Assembly: GCA_045595185.1 (NCBI GenBank) | Contig: JAZNZX010000074.1 | Span: forward strand, 53,929 to 117,928 | Length of the DNA: 64,000 bases | Reading direction: 5' to 3' | DNA from: Fimenecus sp045595185 | Lineage (GTDB): Bacteria > Bacillota > Clostridia > Oscillospirales > Acutalibacteraceae | Part shown: piece after piece, positions 8,952 through 17,024 of the stretch | How positions within the stretch are numbered: the stretch's first letter is position 1 | Layout of the letters: every line of letters begins with the position of its first letter | Made by a program: the position numbers and the translations under genes | Notes under the pieces: model-generated | What the model saw: the letters and a program-made list of their open reading frames with translations, nothing else | Database searches by the model: none | Told to the model about the DNA's origin: nothing

Positions 8952-10418
8952 ATGAGAATTATGAAAAAGGTTATATCACTTGTATTATGTTTAATTTCTG
9001 TTTTTACAATTTTTTATTTTAATTCATCAGCAAGTGATGAAAATGTTTTCACTTACTCTGAACTATCAGATGGTACAATAAAAATTACAAAATATAATGG
9101 AAACGAAAAGGAAGTAACTATTCCGGATACTATTGATGATTATTTTGTGACATCTATTGATTTTATGGCATTTTCCCGTTGCTTTGATATTGAAAAAATA
9201 GTGATTGGTAAACATATCAAATCAATAGGTGATGGTGCGTTTTCAAATTGTACATCATTAAAATCAATTGTTGTTTCAAATGATAATAACACATATTCAG
9301 TTAAAGATAATGTGTTGTTTAACAAAAACAAAACTCAAATAATTTGTTATCCTGCTCAAAAAAGTGGTTCAACATATATAATGCCTGATTCTGTTGAAAC
9401 AATAAGTATGAATGCTTTCTCTAAATGTGCTTTTTTAGAAAATGTTGAACTGTCAGATAATTTAAAAGCAATTACAATGTATTCATTTGTGAATTGCGAA
9501 AAATTAAATTCAATTATTTTGTCTTCAAAATTAGAGAAAATCGAGCAATATGGTATAGATGGTTGTTCAGAACAACTTCGCATTTATTATAATGGCAGTA
9601 AAGAACAATGGAATAAAATAATTCTTGAAGGAAATAGTAAAGAGCAACTGAATAAAATTGTTGTTTGTAAAGATGACGATAAGGACTATACCATTAATTT
9701 ATCACAAGAAGATGAATTAAGTTATTCCTCAAAGGTTCCGTTTGAACTGAAAGTATCTGATAAAACTGTCATAAAAGTTGATGGTGCTCCACAAGGAAAT
9801 TCTTCAGGTAAATACGAAGTAACTGCTAAAATAACACCATTAAAGTCAGGTGAATGCACAATCAGTGCTGTTGCTGAAAATGGCTTTGTATTGTGTAATT
9901 TTAATTATACAGTTGAAAAATGCTCACATAGTATGGTATTTTCCCAAACGTTAAAAGCTGAAACCTGTACAGAAGACGGAAAACAATTATTCAAATGTGA
10001 ATATTGTGACTATACAAAAGAAGAAATCGTAAAGTCAACGGGTCATTCAATGGGTGATTGGAATGTTGAGGTTAAGGCAACAAAAGACAAAGAAGGTCTT
10101 GAAGTTCGCACTTGTAATAACTTTAATTGTGATTACAGGGAAGAAAAGGTAGTCCCTAAAATATCTTCTGCAACTGAATCTGACACAGAGCCTGATAATT
10201 CCACAGGAAATACATCATCAAAATTTTTGTTAGGTGATGTTGACAGCAATAAAAAGGTTAATGCATCGGATGCTCGTAAGGTATTGAGATATGTTGCAGG
10301 GTTAGAGACATTAAACAGTAATCAATTAAAAGCTGCTAATGTTGACGGAAACAGTAAAGTCACAGCAACAGACGCAAGAAAGATTCTTCGTTATGTAGCA
10401 GGTCTAGAAGGCTTATAA
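8952..10418 (+). CDS. Secreted leucine-rich-repeat protein with C-terminal type I dockerin
   Basis: Secreted protein of 488 residues. In order: signal peptide (about 1-27, hydrophobic core ISLVLCLISVFTIF), BspA-type LRR_5 repeats (about 40-215, pattern SIGDGAFSNCTSLKSI), an Ig-like stretch, and a cysteine-containing block with two related halves (CEYC and CNNFNCDY). The last 60 or so residues form a type I dockerin with two calcium-loop repeats, DVDSNKKVNASDARK and NVDGNSKVTATDARK, each followed by a helix ending LRYVAGLE. It is therefore expected to dock onto a cohesin; a membrane-anchored cohesin is encoded about 5 kb away (15332). Ligand unknown. The ATG at 8952 follows GTGGA; ATG 8961 is possible. 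Confidence 0.85.
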   Translation: MRIMKKVISLVLCLISVFTIFYFNSSASDENVFTYSELSDGTIKITKYNGNEKEVTIPDTIDDYFVTSIDFMAFSRCFDIEKIVIGKHIKSIGDGAFSNCTSLKSIVVSNDNNTYSVKDNVLFNKNKTQIICYPAQKSGSTYIMPDSVETISMNAFSKCAFLENVELSDNLKAITMYSFVNCEKLNSIILSSKLEKIEQYGIDGCSEQLRIYYNGSKEQWNKIILEGNSKEQLNKIVVCKDDDKDYTINLSQEDELSYSSKVPFELKVSDKTVIKVDGAPQGNSSGKYEVTAKITPLKSGECTISAVAENGFVLCNFNYTVEKCSHSMVFSQTLKAETCTEDGKQLFKCEYCDYTKEEIVKSTGHSMGDWNVEVKATKDKEGLEVRTCNNFNCDYREEKVVPKISSATESDTEPDNSTGNTSSKFLLGDVDSNKKVNASDARKVLRYVAGLETLNSNQLKAANVDGNSKVTATDARKILRYVAGLEGL

Positions 10419-10423
10419 TAAAA

Positions 10424-10447
10424 AAAGAGGTAGGAAACTACCTCTTT
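10424..10447. terminator. Bidirectional terminator
   Basis: Ten-bp stem (10424-10433 with 10438-10447) and GAAA loop, with an A run on the left and T-rich sequence on the right. It serves the dockerin gene (+) and overlaps the stop codon of the kinase-like gene (-). Confidence 0.8.
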
Positions 10448-11346
10448 AATTTATGCTTTTTCATTTGTCTTATAAGTCTTTTTGAATGCATTTTTATGTA
10501 ACCGATGGTATCAATTTTACCTAAACGCATCCACCAATCAAGCTCGTTGCAAAGAGCATAAAGCTCAACCTTTAAGTCACAGTATTTTGAAACCTGATTT
10601 ATCTTTTTGTATTTTTTATAAAGATTCAGTTTTTTGCCAAGACCTAATGTTAAACAGAATAATTCATATTCAGGCTCAACAAATCTTGTGTTGAATGGGT
10701 CAACAACACCTGCAAGTTCTGACTTTTCAATATCAAAAATCATATTCGGTGTCCAAAAATCACCATGTGAAATTGATGCTACATTACCTGTGTCTGCAAA
10801 AATTTCATAAAAGTTTACTTTTATATATGCAAGTGCATCAATAGTTGTTTTATCTAACTCTTTATTTCTGTATTTCTTGTGTGCAAATTCGTAAATTATT
10901 CTAAAAAAGTTCCAATAATATTCATTCCAGCTTGAATATACAGCATTGTTATATGGTCCGAACTTATCATTGTGCACATCTTGCATATTCATAAAACATT
11001 TCAAAATATTATCACAAAGATGCTTTTTGTTTTTAATCTGATATAATCTTAACTCTCTGCCACTGATTCCTTGAATATATTCCATACCAAGATATGTCTT
11101 ATTATCACATTTTTCTAAAAAATACATTTCAGGTATTTTAAAACTGACTCTTTCTTTTAAAAATTTGTTCATCTGCATTTCTTCATGCATTAAATCATAA
11201 TGCAAGCTTGATTTAACAACAAGATTATATGGATAATCAGTAGTTTCAACAAAATAACAGGATGCAGTTGCACCTTCACCACAGGGAAATACATTTTTAA
11301 TTTTTGTGTTAAATTTCTTTTCGACTGTTAAGATTAAATTATCCAT
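10438..11346 (-). CDS. Fructosamine/aminoglycoside kinase-like phosphotransferase
   Basis: Small-molecule kinase of the APH/fructosamine-kinase fold, 302 residues. The catalytic loop is SHGDFWTPNMIFD (His-Gly-Asp plus downstream Asn), followed by the metal-binding aspartate in GVVDPFNTRFVEPEYEL, a layout closest to the fructosamine kinase branch. The N-terminal lobe has a glycine-rich CGEGATASCYF loop and the ATP lysine in LVVKSS. It could deglycate or phosphorylate a sugar-amine, or be an orphan; the substrate cannot be inferred. It lies three bases downstream of the RluA-family gene and is probably co-transcribed with it. Confidence 0.7.
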   Translation of the reverse strand: MDNLILTVEKKFNTKIKNVFPCGEGATASCYFVETTDYPYNLVVKSSLHYDLMHEEMQMNKFLKERVSFKIPEMYFLEKCDNKTYLGMEYIQGISGRELRLYQIKNKKHLCDNILKCFMNMQDVHNDKFGPYNNAVYSSWNEYYWNFFRIIYEFAHKKYRNKELDKTTIDALAYIKVNFYEIFADTGNVASISHGDFWTPNMIFDIEKSELAGVVDPFNTRFVEPEYELFCLTLGLGKKLNLYKKYKKINQVSKYCDLKVELYALCNELDWWMRLGKIDTIGYIKMHSKRLIRQMKKHKLKR

Positions 11347-11349
11347 AAT

Positions 11350-12312
11350 TTATAGTCCCTTGTTATAAAATTCATTTTTAAACCACACATCATCTACTGC
11401 GAATTCTTTGTGATTTAAGTAATCAAGTATTCCTGCATCTGTTGTGAAATCGAATACAAGCTTATATGAATATAAAAACTGTTTCTTATAACCATACTTC
11501 TTGTTTTGTGCGTTTGTACCATATTTTCCATCACCTAAAAGTGGATGACCGATTGATGCAAAATGTGCTCTTATTTGATGTGTTCTTCCTGTTAAAAGCT
11601 CAACCTCAACAAGACTTAAATCGTCAATTGTGTCAATAACACTGTATTTTGTTCTGATTTCTTTTGCATCAGTAGTTTTCTTTTTAGAAACAGTGACCTT
11701 GTTTTTGTTTTCATCCTTTACAAGATAACCTTCAAGAAGTCCGCTTTTATCTTTTATTTTACCGTGAATAATGCAAAGATAAAATTTATGTAATTCACGG
11801 TTTTTCATTTTCTGATTAAGAATACGAAGGGTTTCGGCATTTTTTGCAGCAATAACAATACCGCCTGTGTTTCTGTCAATTCTGTTTACAAGTGACGGAA
11901 CAAAGGAATTTTCATCGTCAGGCTTGTATTCGCCCTTTTCGTAAAGATAACGCTTTATTCTGCCAATTAAAGTGTCAATGTACTCGTTATCGTCAGGGTG
12001 GGAGAGTACTCCAACCTTTTTATCGCAAAGAATGATGTTTTCATCCTCATAAATAATATTTAAAGTCTTTGATGCTTTAAGAAAATCGTATTTTTCAGGT
12101 GCTTTCTGAAAGAACTCATCATTGATATACATATCAACAACATCACCAACATTGAGTCTTGTTGATATTTCAGCTCTTTTTCCGTTGACTTTAATTCTTT
12201 TTATACGGATATATTTATACAAAAGTGTTTTTGGGAGCAGGGGAACACTTTTAGTAATAAACTTGTCAAGTCGCTGGTCTGCATCATTTTTGTTTATTGT
12301 AAAACTTTTCAT
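11350..12312 (-). CDS. RluA-family pseudouridine synthase
   Basis: Isomerises specific uridines in RNA, most likely 23S rRNA (RluC/RluD group). At 320 residues it has an N-terminal S4 RNA-binding domain (about 12-70, QRLDKFITK and RIKVNGKR) and the catalytic domain with the RluA motif VNRIDRNTGGIVIAAKN holding the catalytic aspartate, plus GRTHQIRAHFASIGHPLLGD near the C-terminus. The ribosome-binding site GAGGTG precedes ATG 12312. It is first in a two-gene minus-strand unit with the kinase-like gene. Which uridines it modifies is not visible in the sequence. Confidence 0.92.
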   Translation of the reverse strand: MKSFTINKNDADQRLDKFITKSVPLLPKTLLYKYIRIKRIKVNGKRAEISTRLNVGDVVDMYINDEFFQKAPEKYDFLKASKTLNIIYEDENIILCDKKVGVLSHPDDNEYIDTLIGRIKRYLYEKGEYKPDDENSFVPSLVNRIDRNTGGIVIAAKNAETLRILNQKMKNRELHKFYLCIIHGKIKDKSGLLEGYLVKDENKNKVTVSKKKTTDAKEIRTKYSVIDTIDDLSLVEVELLTGRTHQIRAHFASIGHPLLGDGKYGTNAQNKKYGYKKQFLYSYKLVFDFTTDAGILDYLNHKEFAVDDVWFKNEFYNKGL

Positions 12313-12414
12313 TTTTACACCTCAAATCATTACAATTTAATATACCACAACTAAATTTGTATTTCAACTTGAATGTTAAATGAAATTGTTATAGAATAAT
12401 GAAAGGTGATAAAT

Positions 12415-12942
12415 ATGGAAATAAATAAATTGCATTATAAAGTGTTAAAAGAACCTGAAAAGATTTATGTTAATATGTCAACGGTTGAAATCCGTGAAAA
12501 GCTAAATATGGCATTTAAAACACCGACATCCGAAGATGATATGACAGGCATTTTCGGTAAGTATAATAAACTTGATAAAATGTATAAGGTAAAATATATT
12601 TATACTCGTAATAATCAGCTTCAGCCACAGACCTTCGACAGATACCATTATCTTGTTGATATCGGTGAAGACAGTAACGGTACATTCGTTGAGTATGCTA
12701 TGGTTTATGATAAGCTCTTTGACCCACTCATAAGACTTGTATATATTCTTGCTGTCTGTGCAATTATCGCATATCTCTATTATCTTTATAAAAACGGTGC
12801 TATGCAAAAAATTACATCAATGGGTATGAGTGTAATAATTGCATTATCATCAATTTTAGTTTTCAAGAAATCAAAAGAAACACAGGTAGAATGCTCAAAA
12901 GCAGAAATATTATTTAAAAAACTGATTGATGAAATTCAATAA
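12415..12942 (+). CDS. Unknown membrane protein
   Basis: I do not recognise this 175-residue protein. An N-terminal soluble part of about 105 residues, with a basic Lys/Tyr-rich segment (YNKLDKMYKVKYIYTR), is followed by two predicted membrane helices (LVYILAVCAIIAYLYYLYK and a second ending IIALSSILVF) and a charged C-terminal tail. The start at 12415 is supported by GGTGAT at 12405-12410. The amino-acid ABC operon promoter begins four bases after its stop, so it seems to be its own transcription unit. Confidence 0.6.
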   Translation: MEINKLHYKVLKEPEKIYVNMSTVEIREKLNMAFKTPTSEDDMTGIFGKYNKLDKMYKVKYIYTRNNQLQPQTFDRYHYLVDIGEDSNGTFVEYAMVYDKLFDPLIRLVYILAVCAIIAYLYYLYKNGAMQKITSMGMSVIIALSSILVFKKSKETQVECSKAEILFKKLIDEIQ

Positions 12943-12945
12943 TCA

Positions 12946-12974
12946 TTGACAAAAAAGTTTTATTATTGTATTAT
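12946..12974 (+). promoter_or_regulatory. Strong sigma-A-type promoter of the amino-acid ABC operon
   Basis: Consensus -35 TTGACA (12946-12951), 17-base spacer, and -10 TATTAT (12969-12974), about 45 bases before the ATG of the binding-protein gene. Confidence 0.8.
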
Positions 12975-13018
12975 AATAATGCATTAACACTTTAATATAT
13001 TAAAAAGGAGTTATTATT

Positions 13019-13816
13019 ATGAAAATGAAAAAAATTCTTGCTGTCCTTATGGCAGTACTTATGGTTGCTCTTTGCTTCTCAGCTTGTGGCGGAAACGATG
13101 CAAAGGTTGTTGTTGCTGAAGCAGGTTCAGCCGGTGAAGAAGTTATGAATAGTGACGCTTACTTTGCTGATTACACAAAGACACCTGTTGATGCACAGGC
13201 AACAGCTCTTACAGAAGTTAAATCAGGAACTGCTGATATGGCTGTTATTGACTATGTTATGTCAATCGGTTCAATCGGTGAAGGTACAGACTATGCTGAC
13301 CTTAAGCTTGTTGAAGATGTTTCATTTGCACCTGAAGAATATGGTATTGCTTTCAGAAAGGGTTCAGACGCTGTTAACTATGTAAATAAGGCTATCAACG
13401 AACTTAAAGCTGACGGAACACTTGATGAAATCGCAAAGAAATATAAGCTTCAGGACCTTCTTCTTGGTGACGGTACATATGAAGAAGTAACTGCTGAAGA
13501 GTCTGACTGGGAATACATTCAGAAGAAGGGTGAACTTATTGTTGGTATTACTCTCTTTGCACCAATGAACTATAATGATGAAAACGGTGAGCTTATCGGC
13601 TTTGAAACAGAGTTTGCTAAGGCAGTTGGTGAAAAGCTTGGTATTGAAATTAAATTCCAGGTTATTGAATGGAATTCAAAAGAAGTTGAGCTTGAAAGTA
13701 AAAATATTGACTGTATCTGGAACGGTATGACAATTACAGAAGAAAGAGCAGAAAATATGCAGATTTCAATTCCTTATATGGAAAATAAACAGGCAGTTGT
13801 TGTTAAGGCTGACTAA
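13019..13816 (+). CDS. Amino-acid ABC transporter binding lipoprotein, apparently circularly permuted
   Basis: Substrate-binding lipoprotein of the HisJ/GlnH (SBP_bac_3) class, 265 residues, with lipobox ending at Cys23. The fold segments occur in an unusual order. After the signal come lobe II (about 29-80, VVVAEAGSAGEE to MAVIDY) and the normal C-terminal segment (about 105-148, EEYGIAFRKGSD and AINELKADGT). Only then comes what is normally the N-terminal segment (about 164-265, GELIVGITLFAPMNYNDENG through GMTITEERAE to NKQAVVV). In ordinary family members that last segment is first. All parts needed for a complete fold are present, so this looks like a genuine circular permutation rather than a truncation. 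It is followed by its permease and ATPase. Confidence 0.88.
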   Translation: MKMKKILAVLMAVLMVALCFSACGGNDAKVVVAEAGSAGEEVMNSDAYFADYTKTPVDAQATALTEVKSGTADMAVIDYVMSIGSIGEGTDYADLKLVEDVSFAPEEYGIAFRKGSDAVNYVNKAINELKADGTLDEIAKKYKLQDLLLGDGTYEEVTAEESDWEYIQKKGELIVGITLFAPMNYNDENGELIGFETEFAKAVGEKLGIEIKFQVIEWNSKEVELESKNIDCIWNGMTITEERAENMQISIPYMENKQAVVVKAD

Positions 13817-13832
13817 TTTAGGAGTTTAATTG

Positions 13833-14477
13833 ATGTCGTTTGTACAAATTAGTCTTCAATTATTAGAAGGCTTTTTAGAGAATTGCTACTTATTTGGTGC
13901 AACATTATTATTTTCATTACCCCTTGGACTTGTAATTTCAATGGGTTCAATGTCAAAATTTAAAATTATTAAGTACATAACGAAAACATTTGTCTGGGTC
14001 ATCAGAGGTACGCCTCTGATGCTCCAGCTTTTTGTGGTCTTTTATGTACCCGGACTTGTATTTAATACACCTATGAAATCACGAATGACTGCCGCTTTGA
14101 TTGCTTTTGTAATTAACTATTCAGCATATTTTTCAGAAATATACAGAGGTGGTATTGAGTCAATTTCAAAGGGTCAGTATGAGGCCGGTCAGGTTCTCGG
14201 TATGACAAAATCACAAATCTTTTTCAAGGTTGTATTGATGCAGGTAATTAAAAGAATAATTCCGCCAATGAGTAATGAAATTATTACTCTTGTAAAGGAC
14301 ACATCCCTTGCTCGTTCAATTGCAATTTATGAAATTATTATGAAAGCAACTGATTTTACAAAGGATGGTCTTATTTGGCCATTATTCTATACTGCTTTGT
14401 TCTTCCTTGCATTCTGTGGTGGACTTACATTGTTGTTTAACTTTATTGAAAAGAAATTTGATTATTATCGAGGTTAA
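13833..14477 (+). CDS. Polar amino-acid ABC transporter permease
   Basis: Inner-membrane permease of the HisM/GlnP type, 214 residues, with about five membrane helices. The EAA loop that contacts the ATPase is visible as GQYEAGQVLGMTKSQIF, followed by DTSLARSIAIYEI. The GTP-like turn after the second helix (WVIRGTPLMLQLF) is typical of the family. ATG 13833 is chosen because GGAG (13821-13824) is correctly spaced; the TTG one codon earlier is less likely. It lies between the binding protein and the ATPase gene, and as a single permease gene it probably forms a homodimer. Confidence 0.92.
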   Translation: MSFVQISLQLLEGFLENCYLFGATLLFSLPLGLVISMGSMSKFKIIKYITKTFVWVIRGTPLMLQLFVVFYVPGLVFNTPMKSRMTAALIAFVINYSAYFSEIYRGGIESISKGQYEAGQVLGMTKSQIFFKVVLMQVIKRIIPPMSNEIITLVKDTSLARSIAIYEIIMKATDFTKDGLIWPLFYTALFFLAFCGGLTLLFNFIEKKFDYYRG

Positions 14478-14479
14478 TT

Positions 14480-15253
14480 ATGTCTATATTACAAGTAGAA
14501 AATATAAAGAAAAGCTTCGGTAATGTCGAAGTTTTAAAGAATATCAGTTTTTCACTTAACAAGGGTGAAGTTTTATCAATTATCGGTTCATCAGGTAGTG
14601 GTAAAACAACGCTGTTAAGATGCCTTAATTTCCTTGAATTTGCTGAAAACGGTAAGATTATCGTTGATGATGAATTGCTTGTTGATTTTGCATTACACGA
14701 CAAGCAAAACGAATCTGCACTTCGTCAGAAAAGATTGAATTTCGGACTCGTTTTCCAATCTTTTAATCTTTTTCCGCAGTACAGTATTTTAAAAAATCTT
14801 ACTCTTGCAGTTGAGTTGCTTGAAGGAGTTAAGAAAAAGGATAAGGAAAAAATCAAAGAAATCAATCAAAGAGCATTGGATTTGCTTAAGAGAGTTGGTC
14901 TCGAGGATAAAGTTGACGCTTATCCTTGTCAGCTTTCAGGTGGTCAGCAACAACGAGTTGCAATTGCAAGAGCTTTGATGCTGTCACCAAAAATTCTTTG
15001 TTTTGATGAGCCTACAAGTGCTCTTGACCCTGAGCTTACAGGTGAAGTTCTTCGTGTTATCCGTGAGCTTCGCGATGGTAATACAACAATGATTATTGTT
15101 ACTCACGAAATGAACTTTGCAAAAAATGTTTCTGACAAAGTAATTTTTATGGCTGACGGTATTATTGAAGAAGAGGGAACACCTACTGAGCTTTTTGAAG
15201 CACCAAAGAGCGAAAGACTTAAAGAGTTCTTAAATTCATCATTAAAAGATTAA
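14480..15253 (+). CDS. Polar amino-acid ABC transporter ATPase
   Basis: Cytosolic ATPase of the GlnQ/HisP class, 257 residues, driving import through the upstream permease. Walker A is GSSGSGKTT, the Q-loop lies in GLVFQSFNLFP, the signature is LSGGQQQRVAIARAL, Walker B is ILCFDEPTSALDPE, and the switch histidine is in VTHEMNFAK. It begins three bases after the permease stop and ends just before a strong terminator, making it the last gene of the operon. The amino acid transported is not evident. Confidence 0.95.
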   Translation: MSILQVENIKKSFGNVEVLKNISFSLNKGEVLSIIGSSGSGKTTLLRCLNFLEFAENGKIIVDDELLVDFALHDKQNESALRQKRLNFGLVFQSFNLFPQYSILKNLTLAVELLEGVKKKDKEKIKEINQRALDLLKRVGLEDKVDAYPCQLSGGQQQRVAIARALMLSPKILCFDEPTSALDPELTGEVLRVIRELRDGNTTMIIVTHEMNFAKNVSDKVIFMADGIIEEEGTPTELFEAPKSERLKEFLNSSLKD

Positions 15254-15259
15254 ATTTAT

Positions 15260-15286
15260 TCCTCCGTTTTTACGGAGGATTTTTTC
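15260..15286 (+). terminator. Terminator of the amino-acid ABC operon
   Basis: Eight-bp GC-rich stem (15260-15267 with 15272-15279), TTTT loop, then a run of six T. Confidence 0.9.
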
Positions 15287-15331
15287 TTGTATTTGTATAA
15301 TTTTTGTGTTAATATGTAATTGGTGATGAAT

Positions 15332-16045
15332 ATGAAAAAAACAATAGCGGTTATACTTTCAGCCTTTATAATTCTTTTATCTTTTTCCATAACTTGCTTT
15401 GCAACTGACCCTGTTACATTATCATTACAGAATGAAACAGTATATGCAGGTGACGAGTTTACAGTAAATCTTTTTGTAAGTGATAACTCAAAAATAAGTG
15501 GTGCTGTCATTGATATAAATTACGATAAGACAAAATTAGAGTTTGTATCTGCAAAAGAAGGTGCAATTCTTGACACAAAGGCTACAATCAGCATCCGTAA
15601 TATAAATAAGGATAGTTCTTATGTAAGATTTGCTTATATGTCAAATGCTTCAAGCATTACATCGGAAGGTATTCTTTTTTCTGTGACCTTTAAGGTGCTT
15701 GAAACAGCAAACGGTAAAACTGATTTGAAGATTTCAATACCGAGTCCTGCTGATTTTGTGTCTGATAATCTTGAGAAAATACCTTATACCGTTTGTAATT
15801 CAACAATAACAATAATAAATGAAATTCCGACTGAAACACCAAGTGAGTCGGAAACGGAATCCACAGAACCTGTTACAGATGATATATCTGAAACTGAATC
15901 ACAATCAACAAATGACACGGAAATCGACAGTAATGATGATAATAAAAAGGGTAATGACTATACATTTGTAATTGTTTTTGCTTTATTGGGTCTTGCATTT
16001 ATTTGTTTTGGAGTTGCTGTTGCAATTAAAAAGAAAAAGGCATAA
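15332..16045 (+). CDS. Membrane-anchored protein with a single cohesin-like domain
   Basis: 237 residues: signal peptide (about 1-24), a cohesin-type beta-sandwich (about 27-165, starting VTLSLQNETVYAGDEFTV and with the family turn GAVIDINYDKTKLEFV), a Thr/Ser/Glu-rich linker (about 166-205), a membrane helix (VIVFALLGLAFICFGVAVA), and a KKKK stop-transfer tail. This is the layout of a surface anchor presenting one cohesin outside the membrane, so it may hold dockerin proteins such as the one at 8952. The cohesin type and pairing are inference. ATG 15332 follows GGTGAT (15322-15327); in-frame TTG/GTG codons upstream lie in that site. Confidence 0.8.
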   Translation: MKKTIAVILSAFIILLSFSITCFATDPVTLSLQNETVYAGDEFTVNLFVSDNSKISGAVIDINYDKTKLEFVSAKEGAILDTKATISIRNINKDSSYVRFAYMSNASSITSEGILFSVTFKVLETANGKTDLKISIPSPADFVSDNLEKIPYTVCNSTITIINEIPTETPSESETESTEPVTDDISETESQSTNDTEIDSNDDNKKGNDYTFVIVFALLGLAFICFGVAVAIKKKKA

Positions 16046-16083
16046 TTCTGATATTACCGCATAATAATATAGCGGTGATAGTT

Positions 16084-16200
16084 TTGGAGAAAAAATACAT
16101 AAATGAACAGGAAAAAAAGAGAATTCTTGAACATCTGATTAGCAAGGGTTTTCTTACAGAAAATCAAATCAAAACACTAAAAAAACGAGGTAGCATCTAA
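16084..16200 (+). CDS. Short basic helical protein, 38 residues, TTG start
   Basis: Short open frame starting at TTG 16084, with GGTGAT at 16074-16079 in the same position as for several good genes nearby. The product is highly charged (EKKYINEQEKKRILEHL, then a second helix ending KTLKKRGSI) and looks like two short helices. Its stop codon lies in the loop of the terminator at 16182-16213. It follows the cohesin gene by 38 bases and may be co-transcribed with it. I do not recognise a family. Confidence 0.5.
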   Translation: MEKKYINEQEKKRILEHLISKGFLTENQIKTLKKRGSI

Positions 16201-16213
16201 ACTACCTCGTTTT
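16182..16213. terminator. Bidirectional terminator
   Basis: Twelve-bp stem (16182-16193 with 16202-16213) with eight-base loop, A-rich on the left and T-rich on the right. It separates the small + gene from the minus-strand flavin reductase. Confidence 0.85.
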
Positions 16214-16215
16214 TG

Positions 16216-16830
16216 CTATTTTATTGGTTCAAAGTCATCTGCACCGTGTTTGCAGAGTGGACATATAAAATCTTCCGGTAATTCTTCGCCTTCATAAACG
16301 TATCCACAAATTTTACATACGTAACCTTTTTTCTTTGGTGCTTCAGGCTTTGGCTTAATGTTATCAAAATAATACTGATATGTCACTGACGGTACATCAG
16401 ACAATGTTTCTGCTTTTGTAACTTCAGAAATAAACAGAATATGTGAACCGCAATCAATCATTTCAAGAACGGTGCAGGAAATATAAGCATTTGTTCCTTC
16501 ACAAATAAAAAATGTTCCGTTTTCTGTTCTGTAATGGTCATTATAACCTGAAAATTTATCGGTATCCTTGCCACTTACGAAGCCAAAGCGTTTAATCATA
16601 TCGAAGGTAACATCCTGTGCAAGAACAGAAACTGTAAACTTCTTTGTTCTTTCAATCATACCGCAGGTGTAGTTGTTTTTATTAACAGCAATTGTTATTT
16701 TTTTCGGATTGTCAGTAACCTGTGATGCTGTATTTATGATACAACCGTTATCTTTGCCGTCTTCTGATGCAGTTAAAACAAATAAACCATAGCTTAATTT
16801 AAACATTGCTTCATTTCTAATCATTTTCAT
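16216..16830 (-). CDS. High-molecular-weight rubredoxin (flavin reductase fused to rubredoxin)
   Basis: 204 residues. The N-terminal 150 or so form a flavin-reductase (FMN-binding split-barrel) domain; the C-terminal 40 are a rubredoxin with two iron-binding pairs, CKICGYVY and CPLCKHG. This matches the Hrb-type proteins of acetogens and other Clostridia, which pass electrons from NAD(P)H to flavodiiron proteins that detoxify oxygen or NO. The role is inferred from family knowledge; no flavodiiron gene is in the window. It is transcribed divergently from nhaC across a region with tandem repeats. Confidence 0.88.
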   Translation of the reverse strand: MKMIRNEAMFKLSYGLFVLTASEDGKDNGCIINTASQVTDNPKKITIAVNKNNYTCGMIERTKKFTVSVLAQDVTFDMIKRFGFVSGKDTDKFSGYNDHYRTENGTFFICEGTNAYISCTVLEMIDCGSHILFISEVTKAETLSDVPSVTYQYYFDNIKPKPEAPKKKGYVCKICGYVYEGEELPEDFICPLCKHGADDFEPIK

Positions 16831-16883
16831 AACATCTCCTTTGAAACTATATTACCATATTTTTTATTATTTGTAAATAAATC

Positions 16884-16944
16884 ATATGTATTCGACAAAA
16901 TGATTATATGTATTCGACAAAATGATTTATTCATTGACAAAATG
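16884..16944. repeat. Two tandem 22-bp repeats plus a partial third copy upstream of nhaC
   Basis: The same 22 bases, containing TATTCGACAAAATGATT, occur exactly at 16884-16905 and 16906-16927. A third, imperfect copy (TATTCATTGACAAAATG) runs from about 16928 to 16944 and contributes the -35 box of the nhaC promoter. Two-turn spacing suggests a protein binding side by side on one face of the helix. Confidence 0.85.
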
Positions 16945-16962
16945 CCTTAAATGTGGTATCTT
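16934..16962 (+). promoter_or_regulatory. Promoter of nhaC
   Basis: TTGACA (16934-16939), 17-base spacer, TATCTT (16957-16962). The predicted transcript starts near 16969, giving a leader of about 55 bases with AAAAGGAG just before ATG 17025. Confidence 0.7.
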
Positions 16963-17024
16963 TTCTTTGTATATTTAGTGTACTTTATGTCCTTATAAAG
17001 TATGCAAAAAAGGAGATGTAAAAA

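Noticed and set aside
10438..11346. Aminoglycoside resistance gene
   Set aside because: The catalytic loop fits the APH superfamily but the VDP and downstream pattern are closer to fructosamine kinases, and there is no resistance context.
16884..16944. CRISPR array
   Set aside because: The repeats are directly adjacent with no spacers, only two are exact, and no cas gene is nearby.
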